From Monarcha castaneiventris obscurior (lineage: Eukaryota > Chordata > Aves > Passeriformes > Monarchidae), in NCBI GenBank assembly GCA_026261815.1, contig JAMPIT010000481.1:620001-684000 (forward strand): 64,000 bases of DNA, written 5' to 3'. Positions 11,156 through 23,384 of this stretch are shown here, in pieces (the first letter of the stretch is position 1; the number at the start of each line of letters is the position of its first letter). Position numbers and translations under genes: made by a program. The notes below the pieces were generated by a model. The model searched no databases and was not told the DNA's origin. It saw only the letters and a list, made by a program, of their open reading frames with translations.

Positions 11156-14100
11156 ACTTGTATTTAGATCGTATAACTCTTGTCTCTGGACTGTTACTGC
11201 CTGTAAGGAGTAATGGACAGCATCAGATTAACTTTTTCCTCTAGGAGAATACAAGCCTTAATAAACAATACATATTTAGCAAGCTTGATGTCATTTTCAT
11301 TTTTTCCTTACACTCACTTGTATTCCTCTGTTCTAGTCACCCTTTATGCTGACTCATCAATTAAATCTAACTTGAGAAGTGGTTTGATTGAATAACTCCG
11401 ATGTTTGCTCTCCTCTCACCTGAAGGGTGCAGAAAGGTTTCACAGGACTCTGCAGAGGACATTTAAGCTGCTTTGACTATTCCCATTCCTCAGAGGACCT
11501 GTCACTTGTGCTTCCCCTTCTCCTTGTACGGTAGAGAAGCTGAAGGAGAGGACTGGAAGTTGTGCTGCGTCCTTCAGGAGGCAGCAGCACAGCCTTGGGT
11601 CATCAGGGTGGGGAAAGAACTTCCCAAATCCAGTAAAGCTCTGACCAGTTTCTTTTCCAGCACTTGGCTGTGTTTCCCAGCTCTAACTGTAGTAATTTGC
11701 CTTGGTATCTTTTTTTAACTGACTGAAGCAATTCTGCATTTTATAAACGTTGTCATCCAATAAAAGCGCCTGCTGATAGTTTCAGTTGTTACGTCAGAAC
11801 ACTTCCACTGGTGCTTCTAGAGCCAAAAAACTCTGCTCCATCTGGACCCTCAAGAGAAAAGTTAGTAACACAACTTTAGTACTTTTTTTTTTTTTTGTAA
11901 TCTAAACAATCTCTGCTGTGATACAGACTTCAGGTAAATATTTTCTAAAAAACCTAAACACAAAAATTTAAAAAAATAATTGTGAGCCTTCAGCTGAAAA
12001 TGGTTTGACTGTATTAAAGTGATGATGTGTTTCAGCTGCTTGGCTTTGTGGGCAGCAGAAAACAGCTTCAGCCTGCAGAGATTTCTTACTGATAGTGCAG
12101 AGCTGTACAGCCCTATCAGAGAGGTGGGAGAAGATTTAACAGTGGGTAAAATAATCCTGTTCATCACAAGCATGTTGGGTGCTCAGATAACTGCAGTGCT
12201 GGCTGCTGGTCCTTCTGATTTTCAATCCCCTGCCACTGCAATTCCAAGGGATGAGTCACTTTTTGTGTTTCACGGAGTTCGCATTTCACTGTGAGGGGGA
12301 AGAAACATTCTTCCAGTGTCTCTTGAAGAATAACTTCATGTCACAAGTCTTGCTTATTCTTTATTTAGTCCAAGTAATGGTTCTAAAGGAATGTTGCTGT
12401 GTGCTTTTGGAACTGGTGCTTAAATTCACTCCTTAAATGAGTTGCTTTGCTTGATGTTCTGGAGTTTGGGTGTGACAGTAACGCTGCTGCCTTTAACTTT
12501 TAAGCCAAATGGTGCTGGTAGCACCAAATGCTGATTAAAAAGTTATTTCTTTGGTGCAATTACTAGTTGGTGATGGCAGCCCACTGCACAGCTCTGAAGC
12601 TGTGAACTCACATCATGGGGGGAAAAACCTATTTGTTTGTAGATAGTCACACCAAAAGTAATAGAACTGAATAATTAAATCTTCATGAAGATTATGTTTG
12701 TTGCTGGGAGTGAGTTGAGCTTGTAGAGCAAACGAAGTTAAACCTACACTGAGATGGGAGGGCAGAAAAAAGCAGAAATTCAAGATTACTTCTCTTCCAT
12801 GACACATTGTGCTCATGTGCCGGACTGATTTTTTTACCTCTCATTTTTGGGAGATGGAAATAGGGGATGTAAAATTTAAAATTTTACTTTTTTTTTTTTT
12901 CTTTTTTTCACCCTTTACAGTACTGTTCATGTTCAAAGATGTGAGATGATGTGTTTATATTCAAAGATGTTTCTTCAGAAAATACTTGATATTTCTTTAG
13001 AGAACTTAAAGGTATTTATGAATTTACTCAAAGGGTATTAGTGAGATCTCAGAAAAAAAAAAAAAAGAAGTATTTATTTCTAAGCATTAGACTGACCACA
13101 GTGCACTACAGAGCAGGGATAAGTGGTTTGTTTTTCCTCATTAATAATGAGGGGTTTTATTTGGCCAGAGAAGATGTAAATTTCAGTTAATGTGGCCATA
13201 AAAAAAAACTTGTAGGCAGAAATAGTGCAAAACTATCAAAAGAAAACTAACTGATGTAATGTTACTGCCCTTTTCTGGTTTCTGCACCTATTGAGGAAAG
13301 TAGCTGAGAGGAGTAAGGGAAGTTCAGTTAAAATAGTGGATAAATGCAAAACGAAGCACAAACAGCTGATGGAGGGAAGTGTGTTTTCATGTAATGCTCC
13401 TTTTCCTGGTCTCTCAGCTACTTTGAATTCTTTATGTTGAACAATCTGTTTCCCTTGGAAAAAGCTCTGGCTCTTGCTGACGACGGTGCTCAGCATCTGC
13501 TCATTTCAGGAGAAAGCTGTTTGCTATTTTTGGGAAAGTGCAGGTTTTTAATTGGAATTTGTGATCCTGCCCAAGAATAGAGCGAGTGTAGCTGTGGCTG
13601 GGGCTGTGATCACTGCCTTGGCTGTAGCCTGCCTTGTCCACAGCTCCTTTGAGAAGGAGCAGCTCTTGTTCAGCCTATTTTTAGAATTAGGGGAGTTGAG
13701 TCAGAATGTTGAAATGACTTAACTGGGGTGTGACTTGGCAGAGGGAGATTTTGGATTTCACAAGAAACGTGGTTCAGCCCAATGGACTGTTCTGTAGCTG
13801 ACATCATTCCCACAGAGCGACTTCCCAGTTCACATCTCTTGGTGCTTTGACCTAATGTGAGGGTGAAGGAAATTGTCTTGGGTATGAATGTTGTCAATTT
13901 CACAGCTTTGCTGCCTTCAGAAAGCTTATGTTGATTAAAAAAAGCTTTGGAATTGCCAACTGCAGAGGCAGCACTGCACTGCACGTGCAGTGTGATGGCA
14001 GCCGGTGATGTTTCTCATTTCCCTGCCACAGCATAAGCAGGGCAGGGCTTTAGCAATCCCAAGAACAGCTTTTGTTCCCTGGTACAATATGGGATTAATT

Positions 14101-17100
14101 TCCTTGTTTCGTGTAGGATCATTATTTCAGGGCACCTTTGTAATCCCTTGGGAAATGCTACACAGAGGAGTGCTGACTTGGCTTGTGTCTCCTCCTTTTG
14201 CTTCCTGTAGCATCCCTGATCTCCCTTTTGTTCACATCCTGAGGTGAGTTTCTGCCAACACGAGCAAGACCTTGGAGCTGTGCCTTCTTCAGCATGCAGG
14301 ACTTCATGGAACTGGCATCAACACTGTCTTTTACTGAATCTCCTTCGATCTGGAGAGCGTAGGAGGTTTTATGCCATCTGTCTGTTTATAAGTTATTCAA
14401 GAAATTATTTTTACCTGGGATGTTACCATGACAACAGACAGACAGTAAAGTCTTCACCAAATGCGTTTCTAATGTCCGACTGCTGCTAAATCAGTAGGAT
14501 CTGGTGTTTTGCTGTGGTTTCAATAATGAAGACAGTGGGAAAGAGGTGTAAATACTTGTTTTACCAAATATACATTCTCCAGGTATTTTTAGATTATTAA
14601 TGCAGTGCCTTGGGCAGTAATATATATTGCAAGAAACCTCCTTAAATATTTTTCCCCCTCACCATCTGGGTGTGAGAATAGGAAGAAAATAAATTTTATC
14701 AGTAAAGGATACATTGATTTATAGAGATATTAAGGAGCTTTTTTCATTATTTATATCTCCTTTAATTTCTGTGCTCTTCTCTGTGGGTCTGCAAATTGTA
14801 ACTTGAGCAATTTGATTATTGATAATGTCTAAGTTTCTACAATAGTTCAGCATGTCCCTGGAAGTTGTGATCTGCAAACTCCTGAGTTAGAAACCACTGG
14901 TGTAGTAGGAACTGTTCCTCCTGCTGCTGCTTTCTTGTGACAACACATTTCAGCTGAAAGCACTTGATGGCAGAGAAATGGAATGTTCAGGTTCTTGCAG
15001 CTGAAGGCACTTTGCTGAAATAGTATTTTGTCAGTTCTGGTGAAACTTTGGGGAGGTAGGACTCCTTAGGCTGAGAAGTAGCAAATCACCTGCACCTGGA
15101 GGGAGAGTCACTTTCTAATTCCAGACTGCACATGCCGTGTAGTGGGCCCAGATTTACCAAGCTTGGAGTTAAACTTACTGGTGGAGTGGCTTCTTCTTCA
15201 CTCCTTTGTGGATACTCAGCCCATTCAGGAAAAAATGGATTTTGGAAGGTCTGGGGATTTATGGAGACTCTTCGGCTTTCTTACTCCATTGGTGTGTATG
15301 AAAATCTTTTTCTAATCTAAATCTTTTCTATATTAATTTGTAAAATATCAACAGTATACATTTATGTGAGTGCAAATAGTCTGATTTGTATGGGGAAGAA
15401 CTCCTCAGAGGTCTGCAAAAAGCTCCTGCTTGTAACATCAAAAACTGTCAGCAGAGGCTTTTGGCCACTTGTAAAAAAAGCTGATTATCCAGAGCCCTTG
15501 AAAACACTTTGGGGGAAGGAGAAGGTGCTTTGATATTTTGGCCTGTATCTCATAAATACATCTGTGACATTTGTTACCTGGCATGAAAATTCACATTTGT
15601 CAAGTGTAACTATCTGTAAGCTTTCTAGACCTCTGTTCCAATCCTGAACTCATGTAAAGCCTCTCTAAAAGGTGCTCTGAGAGAGCAGATAAAAAAGCTG
15701 AGATCCCTCCCAGCTCTGCTGCTCAGGATTGGGCTTGGACAAAGCCTGGAAGGTGGGTGCAGGGTAGGACTGATAACAAAACTGTGCCGTTGCAGAGGAT
15801 TTTTGAACTGTTCTGTTTAAAGACTGCAGGTTTAATCTTTAAAAGAGCTATTTTCTACTTTCCCAGAGGTACTCTAAGGTAGAGCAGGGACTGGGGTAGG
15901 AGCCGAAGAGGCTGAGCAGGGAGGCTGCTTGGGAGGTGTCAGGAAGGGGCAGTAACTGGTAAGGACCCCATTTCTGGGACAGTATCAAATTCTGAGGTAC
16001 CAAAGGAGGTTGTATTTCTTAAGCCACTGGCAAGTTGTTGAGATTTCTCTCATATTTTATCCTTTTCAGTCCTCGTGCTGTGTCACTTTGAGATCTCCCT
16101 TTGAATCAAAATACTCAGTTGTAGTGTACTGAAATTGAACTGTTGGCAGCAGTTGGATGGTCAGACACTTAATCACACCAAATTCAGTGTTGTTGTGCCC
16201 TGGTTTTTTTATGTAGTACCTGCTTAACTGAGCTAGCTCATTTCACAGCGTTCAGGGATTTATGCTTTTTTTCCACTAATGCTAGATCAGCCACCAGAAG
16301 TTTGGAACAAAAGAACCAATTAAGGAGGTGTAGCTGTGTGTTGTATCACTGGTGTGCAGCATTTCAAAAACGAAAGCAAAGGAGACTGCTTTGTGTCCTC
16401 TGGTTTTATATATTTGACCTCTGTAAAAGAGAAATTACAACTAAAACATTATAACTGCAGTAATTCCTTCTTTGCTGTGACAAGAATTCCTAGTTTTAAC
16501 CTGTTAGTCTCTTCACGAACAATCTTTCGGTGTGCCTTGGCCAAATGCTCAATTTGCAGAACTTGACAGCTCGTTCATTCACTCAGCAGCAGCACCAAGG
16601 TTAGAAGCATGGTGGGGTTTTTTGGCCCAAAAGCTTTGTCTTTCTGAAAATGCCACTTCAGAATGAGGGAGTCGTGGTCAGTGAGCTGGGAGAAGAAATA
16701 AAGAGCAATTTCTATCAACTGGGAGCAAAGACAACTCCAAAAGATTTCCTGGTGCTGAGCAAAGAGCAACACTAATGAGCCCCCATGGGAAATGTAATCT
16801 CCCCATAGTGAGTAAAATAGTAGGTGGGGAAGAGGGTAATTTTATGAGCCAGGTATAATTTCAGATTTTTTCCTGAACTTACTGACCTTGCTGAGCATAG
16901 GAAAACACTGCAAGTTGCTAATTCAGTTATTTCAAAGAACATGATAGTGGAAGATGAAAAGGAGGGTATTAATAAAAGAGCAGCAGACAGGATGATCTTT
17001 AGACAGATTTTTAAAAATTATTAATCCATTAGAGTTTATTTTAAATAATAAATACAAGCAAGGATGTGAACCTGCAGATCACAAATTGCACAGAGATTCC

Positions 17101-20060
17101 TCCTGTTAAATTCCAAAAGCCTCCTGGTGAAATGAGAGCGGGGTTGTGAGGCACAACCATCCTCAGAAACATATTCACAGTTGTTCATGCTCTCTGGGGA
17201 CTGTGACCTGTGTCGGGATACCAGAGAACATTCAGTCCCTTTCCCTCTCACCTCCTCCTGATGGGCTGATGTTCCACAAATCAAGTGGCCCATTGAGGTG
17301 ATGAAGAGGGTGAGTAAAACCATGCCAGGCATTTGTGAAGCCGTGCTTTTGTGCTTTTCAGTCGGTGAACAGATGCAGCTTTTCGCTCAGAAATACTCGG
17401 AGCATGGAGGTCATTAGCAGTCAAAAGCCTGCAGAAAGCCTGTTCTCCAAGTGGAGCCTGAGAGAGCCCTGCTCGGTTCTGCAGGGTGAGCAGGAAGGCA
17501 CTGAGGGGGCCAGCGAAGAGAAACCTGAGCAGAGGGGTGGGGGAAGGTGGCAAATGTGAAAGCAACCCTGAGATTTTTGTTCTTATTTGTTTTTTAAAGT
17601 GTGAGGGCATGGTTATGTTAGAGATAAAGGGAAAGACAGGAGGAGGGGAGGGAAAACAAGTGGTGCACAGTATGTGCTGTCATCAGCTTCCCCAGCACAC
17701 CTGCAGTGAGAAACCCACATGGGCTTTCCTGAGAGGCTTGTGGCTGCTGCAGCATCCCTCAGTTGTTGCTCATAAAGCAATAAAGGTGGTGGTTGAATTA
17801 TTCCCGGGATCCCAGCTGTGCCATTAGTCAGTCTGGTGAGGTTTGTCCAGAGGCACAAAGCATCTCTAGCCTGGTGACTGCAGCAAGTGTTCAGTGTGTT
17901 TGAAAGATTAGTTACAGGAGCCATCACATCACAGAGAAAAGGAGGTTTATAGGCAGTACCTCTCTGACACCTCTGCCCACAGGAAATGTTGTACAAACAC
18001 AGGCTCAGAGTCCTGGACAGAAAAAATGGATTTTCTTTGTGAGCTAATGTCATCATTTCCAATGCAGTTACTTGTGCAGCTTTCTCAGGCTTCATTCTCC
18101 AAGGCACTTTTCATCCTCAGTAGAATGAGAGCGTTCTGCAGGTAATAAGCCATTAGTTTCTCAAATAAATCACACTCTGGAATAAACACTGGGATTTTTC
18201 TGCTGTATAATAGCTTTATGTATATCAGTGTGTATATTACATTTACGTACACACATACAGCGTTTGCTTCCAAGAGGGGACGTGCACGGACAAATAGTGA
18301 TGGCTTTTTCTTCACACAAATGGGAAGGTGGTAACTATCACTGTGTGTCTGAGCTGAAGGGAATTGGCACAGCCCCAGATGCTGCTGATTTCCGCTAGCT
18401 GGCAATCTCACTGTGCTTTTTATAAGAATGCATTAAAGGTATTAATGATGCTAACAAAGAGGAAAGTGGGACGATTAACAACGAAATGAAATAGCAGAGG
18501 AGGGAGGAGGTCTGGAAGGCTCAGTGTACATCAGAGACTGTTCTCAGAGATGCAAACCAGGGAAAGCAACCCCTTTTTCACAGCTTTTGTCAGACAGTTG
18601 GTCTGGTGTGATGCCTGCCCGGTTGCCCATGCTGTAAAAGCACATCCCACGCTGGGTGGTTCCAGCCCAACAAAGGCATTCTGTGAGGATGAGTTCTCCT
18701 TCCTGCAAGAACTTGCCAATAAATAAAAAAACAATGGGTTTGGGAAGCTCTGCAATTCTTTTACAGTGTAAAAGTGCTGGTAAGATAAGGATTTTATTCA
18801 GGGTTACATTTTCTCTAGTAGCAACACTGGCTTACAGCACAGGCTCTCTGTCCCAGAGCGCTACGCCTCTTCCCATTACAGTCTCGTCCATACTTTGTTT
18901 TTTGATTGAGCTCTAACTATAAAACCCAAAACACCTTAGTTCAGTGATTGGATATACGCCCCAGGCTGCACAGTTAGCACAGCTAGTGGAGAGTAAAGGA
19001 TCAGAATTAGCAGAGCTGGAGGAAATGGAATAGCAAACTTCATGCCAAGAAGCCACTGCAGAGTCCTGATCATCTCCGTGATGCTAATTTGGTGTTGCTG
19101 CTGTAGTTAACAGCATTGCCATTTCAGTGGCCACCAGCAGAGTTCAGATGAGCCAAAGAGAGCTAGGCAGGGCGTTGACTCTTTCCATAGGTCCAACTGC
19201 ATATTTAGGATGCCTTTGAATTAGTTTAAGGGTATAGGTATATATGGATCACTCCGAGGTCATGTGATGTAGTTGGTAAATTGTTCCCAGAGTTCTTAAG
19301 ACCTGTTGAATTGATGAATAAATCCATGTGGAAATCACCAGGTTTGTGGTAAATCATAGGAGTGTGGTGACCTCTCACAGTGCTTTGCATCCTCCTCTGG
19401 CAAACAGATTCCCTAACCTGTGTGCTTTGCTGCACTCAGATCAGGCTGGGTTTCTGTTCCCTGTGGGATGGGTGCTCCAGGAGCCAAGAATATTTTACCC
19501 TTTGTTTTCTTTTCCTGAGCTTATGCCCTACTCAGCTCTGACTTCCAGATGGGACTCCCACAAAGTGGGAACCCCTCAGACTGGGGTCTTTGCAGGGATG
19601 TAGCTCTAGCTGAGAATCAGCCTGGCTTGTGAGCATTACAACCAAGTACTGAATTCAAGGACTAGAGCAAAAAACTCATCTTAGCTCCTGTCTTAGTCAT
19701 GTGGAAGTATTCTCTTATGTCCCTGCTCTTAATCCTGGGAATTGAGATGGTTTTTAGGTGCCATTCGCTGGAATTTGTTTCTGTGTGTGTCAGATTATTG
19801 CACTGCAAGGCTCTCACCAAAGGTAAAGGGTACAAAATGAGGCCTTTCTGTTCCTCACCTGCCATTCCCATTTCTCTGCAGATTTGCAGAATGCAGGGAA
19901 GGATATGGGCAATGTAACTCCCGGTTGGCACCATCTGGCATAGCTCATGCTTGGCCTTCCAAGTATAGGATGTGATCACAGCCATGCAACTGTTCCATCC
20001 CCACACTGATGGGGCCTGTGTGTGCTGCTGGCACAGTTTGTTCTGAAAGAAGTTCCTGAT
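11156..20060. other. Intergenic sequence, no gene recognised
   Basis: All reading frames are short and of ordinary chance type. None has a recognisable domain. The base composition is moderately AT-rich with short A and T runs (11881-11896, 12890-12908, 13052-13066). Two more AATAAA hexamers on the + strand (11260-11265, 11759-11764) could be alternative YTHDF1 ends. I saw no tRNA-like A/B boxes and no clear transposon terminus. Confidence 0.6.
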
Positions 20061-20069
20061 TTTGTTAAA

Positions 20070-20250
20070 AAGAAAACCCCAAAAACAAACAGAGAAAAAC
20101 CCAACCAATCAAACAAAAAAATAACCAAAAGCAAAACAAAAAACCAAACAATAATACCCCACCAATCGCTGTTGGAGCAGAAAAAAAAAAAGCTGGAAGA
20201 AACATAAAAAGCAACATTCCAACATCTCTGATAAAAAAAAAAAAAAAAAA
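20070..20250. repeat. A/C-rich low-complexity tract with two poly(A) runs
   Basis: A stretch rich in CAAAA/CCAAA units (20070-20160) is followed by A11 near 20181 and an A18 run near 20233-20250. It could be a decayed simple repeat or the tail of an old retro-insertion. I see no target-site duplication or element body, so no element is assigned. Confidence 0.6.
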
Positions 20251-22055
20251 GGAGGGAATTGTTAATTTGAGGTATGAGGGGTCATGGAATATGATGTTCA
20301 GCACTGAAATGCAGCCCCCCGCCCTAGGAAGCCCTGTCCTCCCTCGCTGCCTTTTGTTCTGCTCCAGACAAGCTGGCTGCACTGCTGCATCCCTGGAATG
20401 ATTTCCTTCTGACACAGAAGGCTTCCATTAATACCTTCCTGCTTGCATCTTTGTTTCTGGGCAATTTCCAGAGCATTAAGCCACAGCACATCCACTTATT
20501 CTGGGACTCCCCATCTCAGTCATTAGCTTCTTTTGCAAAGCCCTGTCCACTGCACGCTGCAAACCTAATTGTGCTGCGCTGTTCCCTCCCCTTTGGCTGC
20601 TGCAGCAGTTCCAGCCTCAAAGAGCTCCACCAGATTAACCACAACTGTTCCTTGCTGAAACCACCTTGGTCCCTATTACTCAAGCTGTGCTTTTGCATTT
20701 GATCTTTTAAATGCTTTGTAATGCTTACCCCACCTTTACGTGAAGCTAATTGGGATGTAACTTCCTACAGCACTTCCAGATCTTTTCCTGTAACGGTGCC
20801 AAAAGCTTTTCTGTCTCTGGGGCCTGCACCTGAGCTCAGCTGTGGAATGACAGGTTTCCAGTGGTAAGGCTTTCCATCAGGATTTGCCAGTGTCAATGTC
20901 TAACTTTGTCTGGCTGTCACTTGCACTGGGAAAATGGGGAGCCTTGGGTGGGAAGGGTTTGTGCTGCCAGCAGAGTTTAGAGCAGAAAGCTGCCAGGCAG
21001 CCCAGGAAAACAGCCCCCATGTTCTCCTGCTTCCCCTGGCTGGTTTGCAGTGCTGCTTCGCTCCATCCCAGTCCCACCTCCCTTCTCCCTGCTTTAACTG
21101 ATTTGCAGGCACTTGGGTGTCAGCTCCTCGTGCCTTACGCTCCAAGCCTACAACTTGGCTGCCCCCGGATCTGGCACCCTTGTGCCTTGGCATTAATGCT
21201 GCACAACCTCTCCTGCTGCAGGACCCCGTGGGATGTCTTTTATGAGGTTACTTTACCCTACAAGTAACCCCGCTAAAATGGAAGTTGCCCCTTTCCAAGC
21301 ATGTGCTGCTACAAGTCCTCTCTCTGGGAGCTGATGTACAAGCTCCTGACAAATGATCTCATGTGCACATACCACCTCCTCCTCTCCCTTGCTTCTGCCT
21401 TTTTTCTTTTTTTTTCTCATCTGAATGCAAGAGATCTGACACATCATATTAGGTGATTTCTGTTGGTCTCATCTAAATACCACTCCTCCTTTGGAGATGC
21501 TGCTGGGGATAAGGTGGGCTAGGAGGCAGCTTCTTGTGTTGTGCAATAGCTAAAACGAAGCTCAGCAGCTGCAAGCAAGCCTTTGATCGTTGCTTTGCAC
21601 AAAACATGAAGCTCTCTGAATCAGCTGGCATTTCCATATGGGAAGGGATGCAATCTTTGCTGGAACGAGTCGGGGGAAGGCTGGATGTTACCACCTTGAT
21701 GTGAAGTGCTCAGGAACATCCATTCTCCCTGGAGACTGGGTTAATTTAGGGGGGCAAGGCCGGGGAAGAGGAGATTTGTGTTGCCTCTGGGGATGGAGAA
21801 GGAGCACGTCCATGTGGATCTCAGCTGGGAAGCCTGTGGAAATGAGGGAAAGGAGGGAGAGCTAGTTTTTAGGTGAAGACGGTAACCTTCTCCCATCCTT
21901 GTGGGGAGAAAGGGCTTCAGGCGGTCTGGTTTATCACAGTGGCCATTTGCAGACCAGCAGGAAGGGCTTTGCTCCTTGCACTCTGCCGGCCTTGCCATTT
22001 TAGACACGAGCTCTTGGCCGACACCCCATGGAAGTGGCAGCCCTGGCATCCAGAG
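20251..22055. other. Intergenic sequence, no gene recognised
   Basis: Moderately GC-rich sequence with only chance reading frames. A pyrimidine-rich run occurs at about 21375-21418. Nothing functional is recognised. Confidence 0.5.
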
Positions 22056-22059
22056 CTGC

Positions 22060-22900
22060 TGCGTGTGAGAGAAAGGAGCGGGGCAGGAGCCGATCGGCCG
22101 TGCCTGGAGGATCCAGCCAGGGGCCGGGGGATGCAGGGAAGGAGCCGAGCGCGCATCTTCTGACAGAGCAATCCAACGCCTGCTTAGCATCTTGCATGGG
22201 CTGCCGCTTCCCGCAGCCTCTGCTGGGATGGAGAGCGAGTGCCACCGTGTGCCCAGCAGCAGCCATGGCTCCCACCCGGAGCAGGGGGGTCCCTGCCCCT
22301 TCCCCGGGCATCTCCTGCTCCGTGCAGAGGGGCCAGCAGCCCCGGCAGACGGGAGGGGTGGGTACCAGGCGTGCCGGGCTTCCAGGCAGAGAGCGTTTCA
22401 GAGCTGAGTCGGAGTGGCAAAGCCGGTGGCAGACAGGGGCGGTGGGCTAAAATGTCCGGGGTGAAAGAATGTGGTAGAAGATCCCTTTTGGCTGTTTCCG
22501 TAAATGCCGGAGCAGAGGGGCGGCTCCGGCCTCGAGGGGAGCGGGACTGGAAGGGCAGGAGGGAGGCAGAGTCGCCTCCTCAGCTCAGAATGACATTTAA
22601 TTCAAGGCACAGTCTTGAAACCAAACCAGTAGCTCAGGGCGTGTGTAAGGGCAAGACATTGAATCATTCATGGGCGGCTCGGCGGCACAGGCGGCCCCGG
22701 GAGCCCGAGGCTGTGCCGGGGGCAGCGCTGCCCGGCCCCGGAGCGGAGTCCCCGCAGCAGCGGCGGCGGTGGAGCCATCCCGCGGCCACCCGGCCCTTTG
22801 CAGGAGCCGCAGCGGCTTTGTCCCGCTTTTGTCTCCTCTGTTCTCCCGGAGCGGGTCCTGTCTCGGCTCTGCCTTTGTGCTAAAGGCAATAAAAGTTTAA
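22060..22900. promoter_or_regulatory. CpG-rich patch, possible unassigned promoter
   Basis: CG dinucleotides are much denser here than in the flanks, most clearly at 22500-22560 and 22670-22860 (GGCGGC, CGGCGGCGGTGG, CCGCGGCCACCCGG). The GC-rich block ends sharply at about 22880 in GGCAATAAAAGTTTAAAG, which contains an AATAAA at 22888-22893. Such patches in bird genomes often mark promoters, but I can attach no exon to it. The overlapping open frames on both strands reflect the scarcity of stop codons in GC-rich DNA. Confidence 0.4.
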
Positions 22901-23313
22901 AGAGGCGTTGCCTGCTCAGGCTGGGCAGCAGCTGGCGGTGGGGTTACTTAGAGGGTTATGAGAGAGGGCTGTGAAAGCGATCCCTGTGCTCTCCCAGTCC
23001 TAGAGCAGCGCCGCAAACAGCGCAGGAAGGCTGCTCTAAAATGCAGGCAGGCTCTGCAGGGAGGGAGGATGCGGTGCGGAGGGTCCCTCACTTTCTAGTG
23101 GCAAAAGTCGGGCAGCCCAGGCTGGGAAAGCTGGGCTGCAGGTGAGGTGAATTGTCCTGACAGCCTAAAAAATCACCTCTCCTCCTAAAAATCTCCCCTC
23201 CCTTGAGAACAGGCCATGGTTCAGGGTCCTTGAGTGAGTGATTTGAATCCTTCCGTGCCTGACTTTGCAAGTGCCTAGACAGAGAGACAGCTGTATAACA
23301 TATATATTATCTA

Positions 23314-23314
<1 letters not shown>
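22901..23314. other. Spacer between CpG patch and microsatellite
   Basis: GC-moderate, purine-rich sequence with no recognisable gene. The last bases (23297-23314) are TA-rich and merge into the microsatellite. Confidence 0.4.

Positions 23315-23384
<70 letters not shown>
23315..23384. repeat. (CTAT)n microsatellite, about 17 units
   Basis: A nearly perfect tetranucleotide run, flanked by TATATATTAT before it and TTATAAATATCTATC after it. A run this pure and long is likely to vary in length between individuals. Confidence 0.97.
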
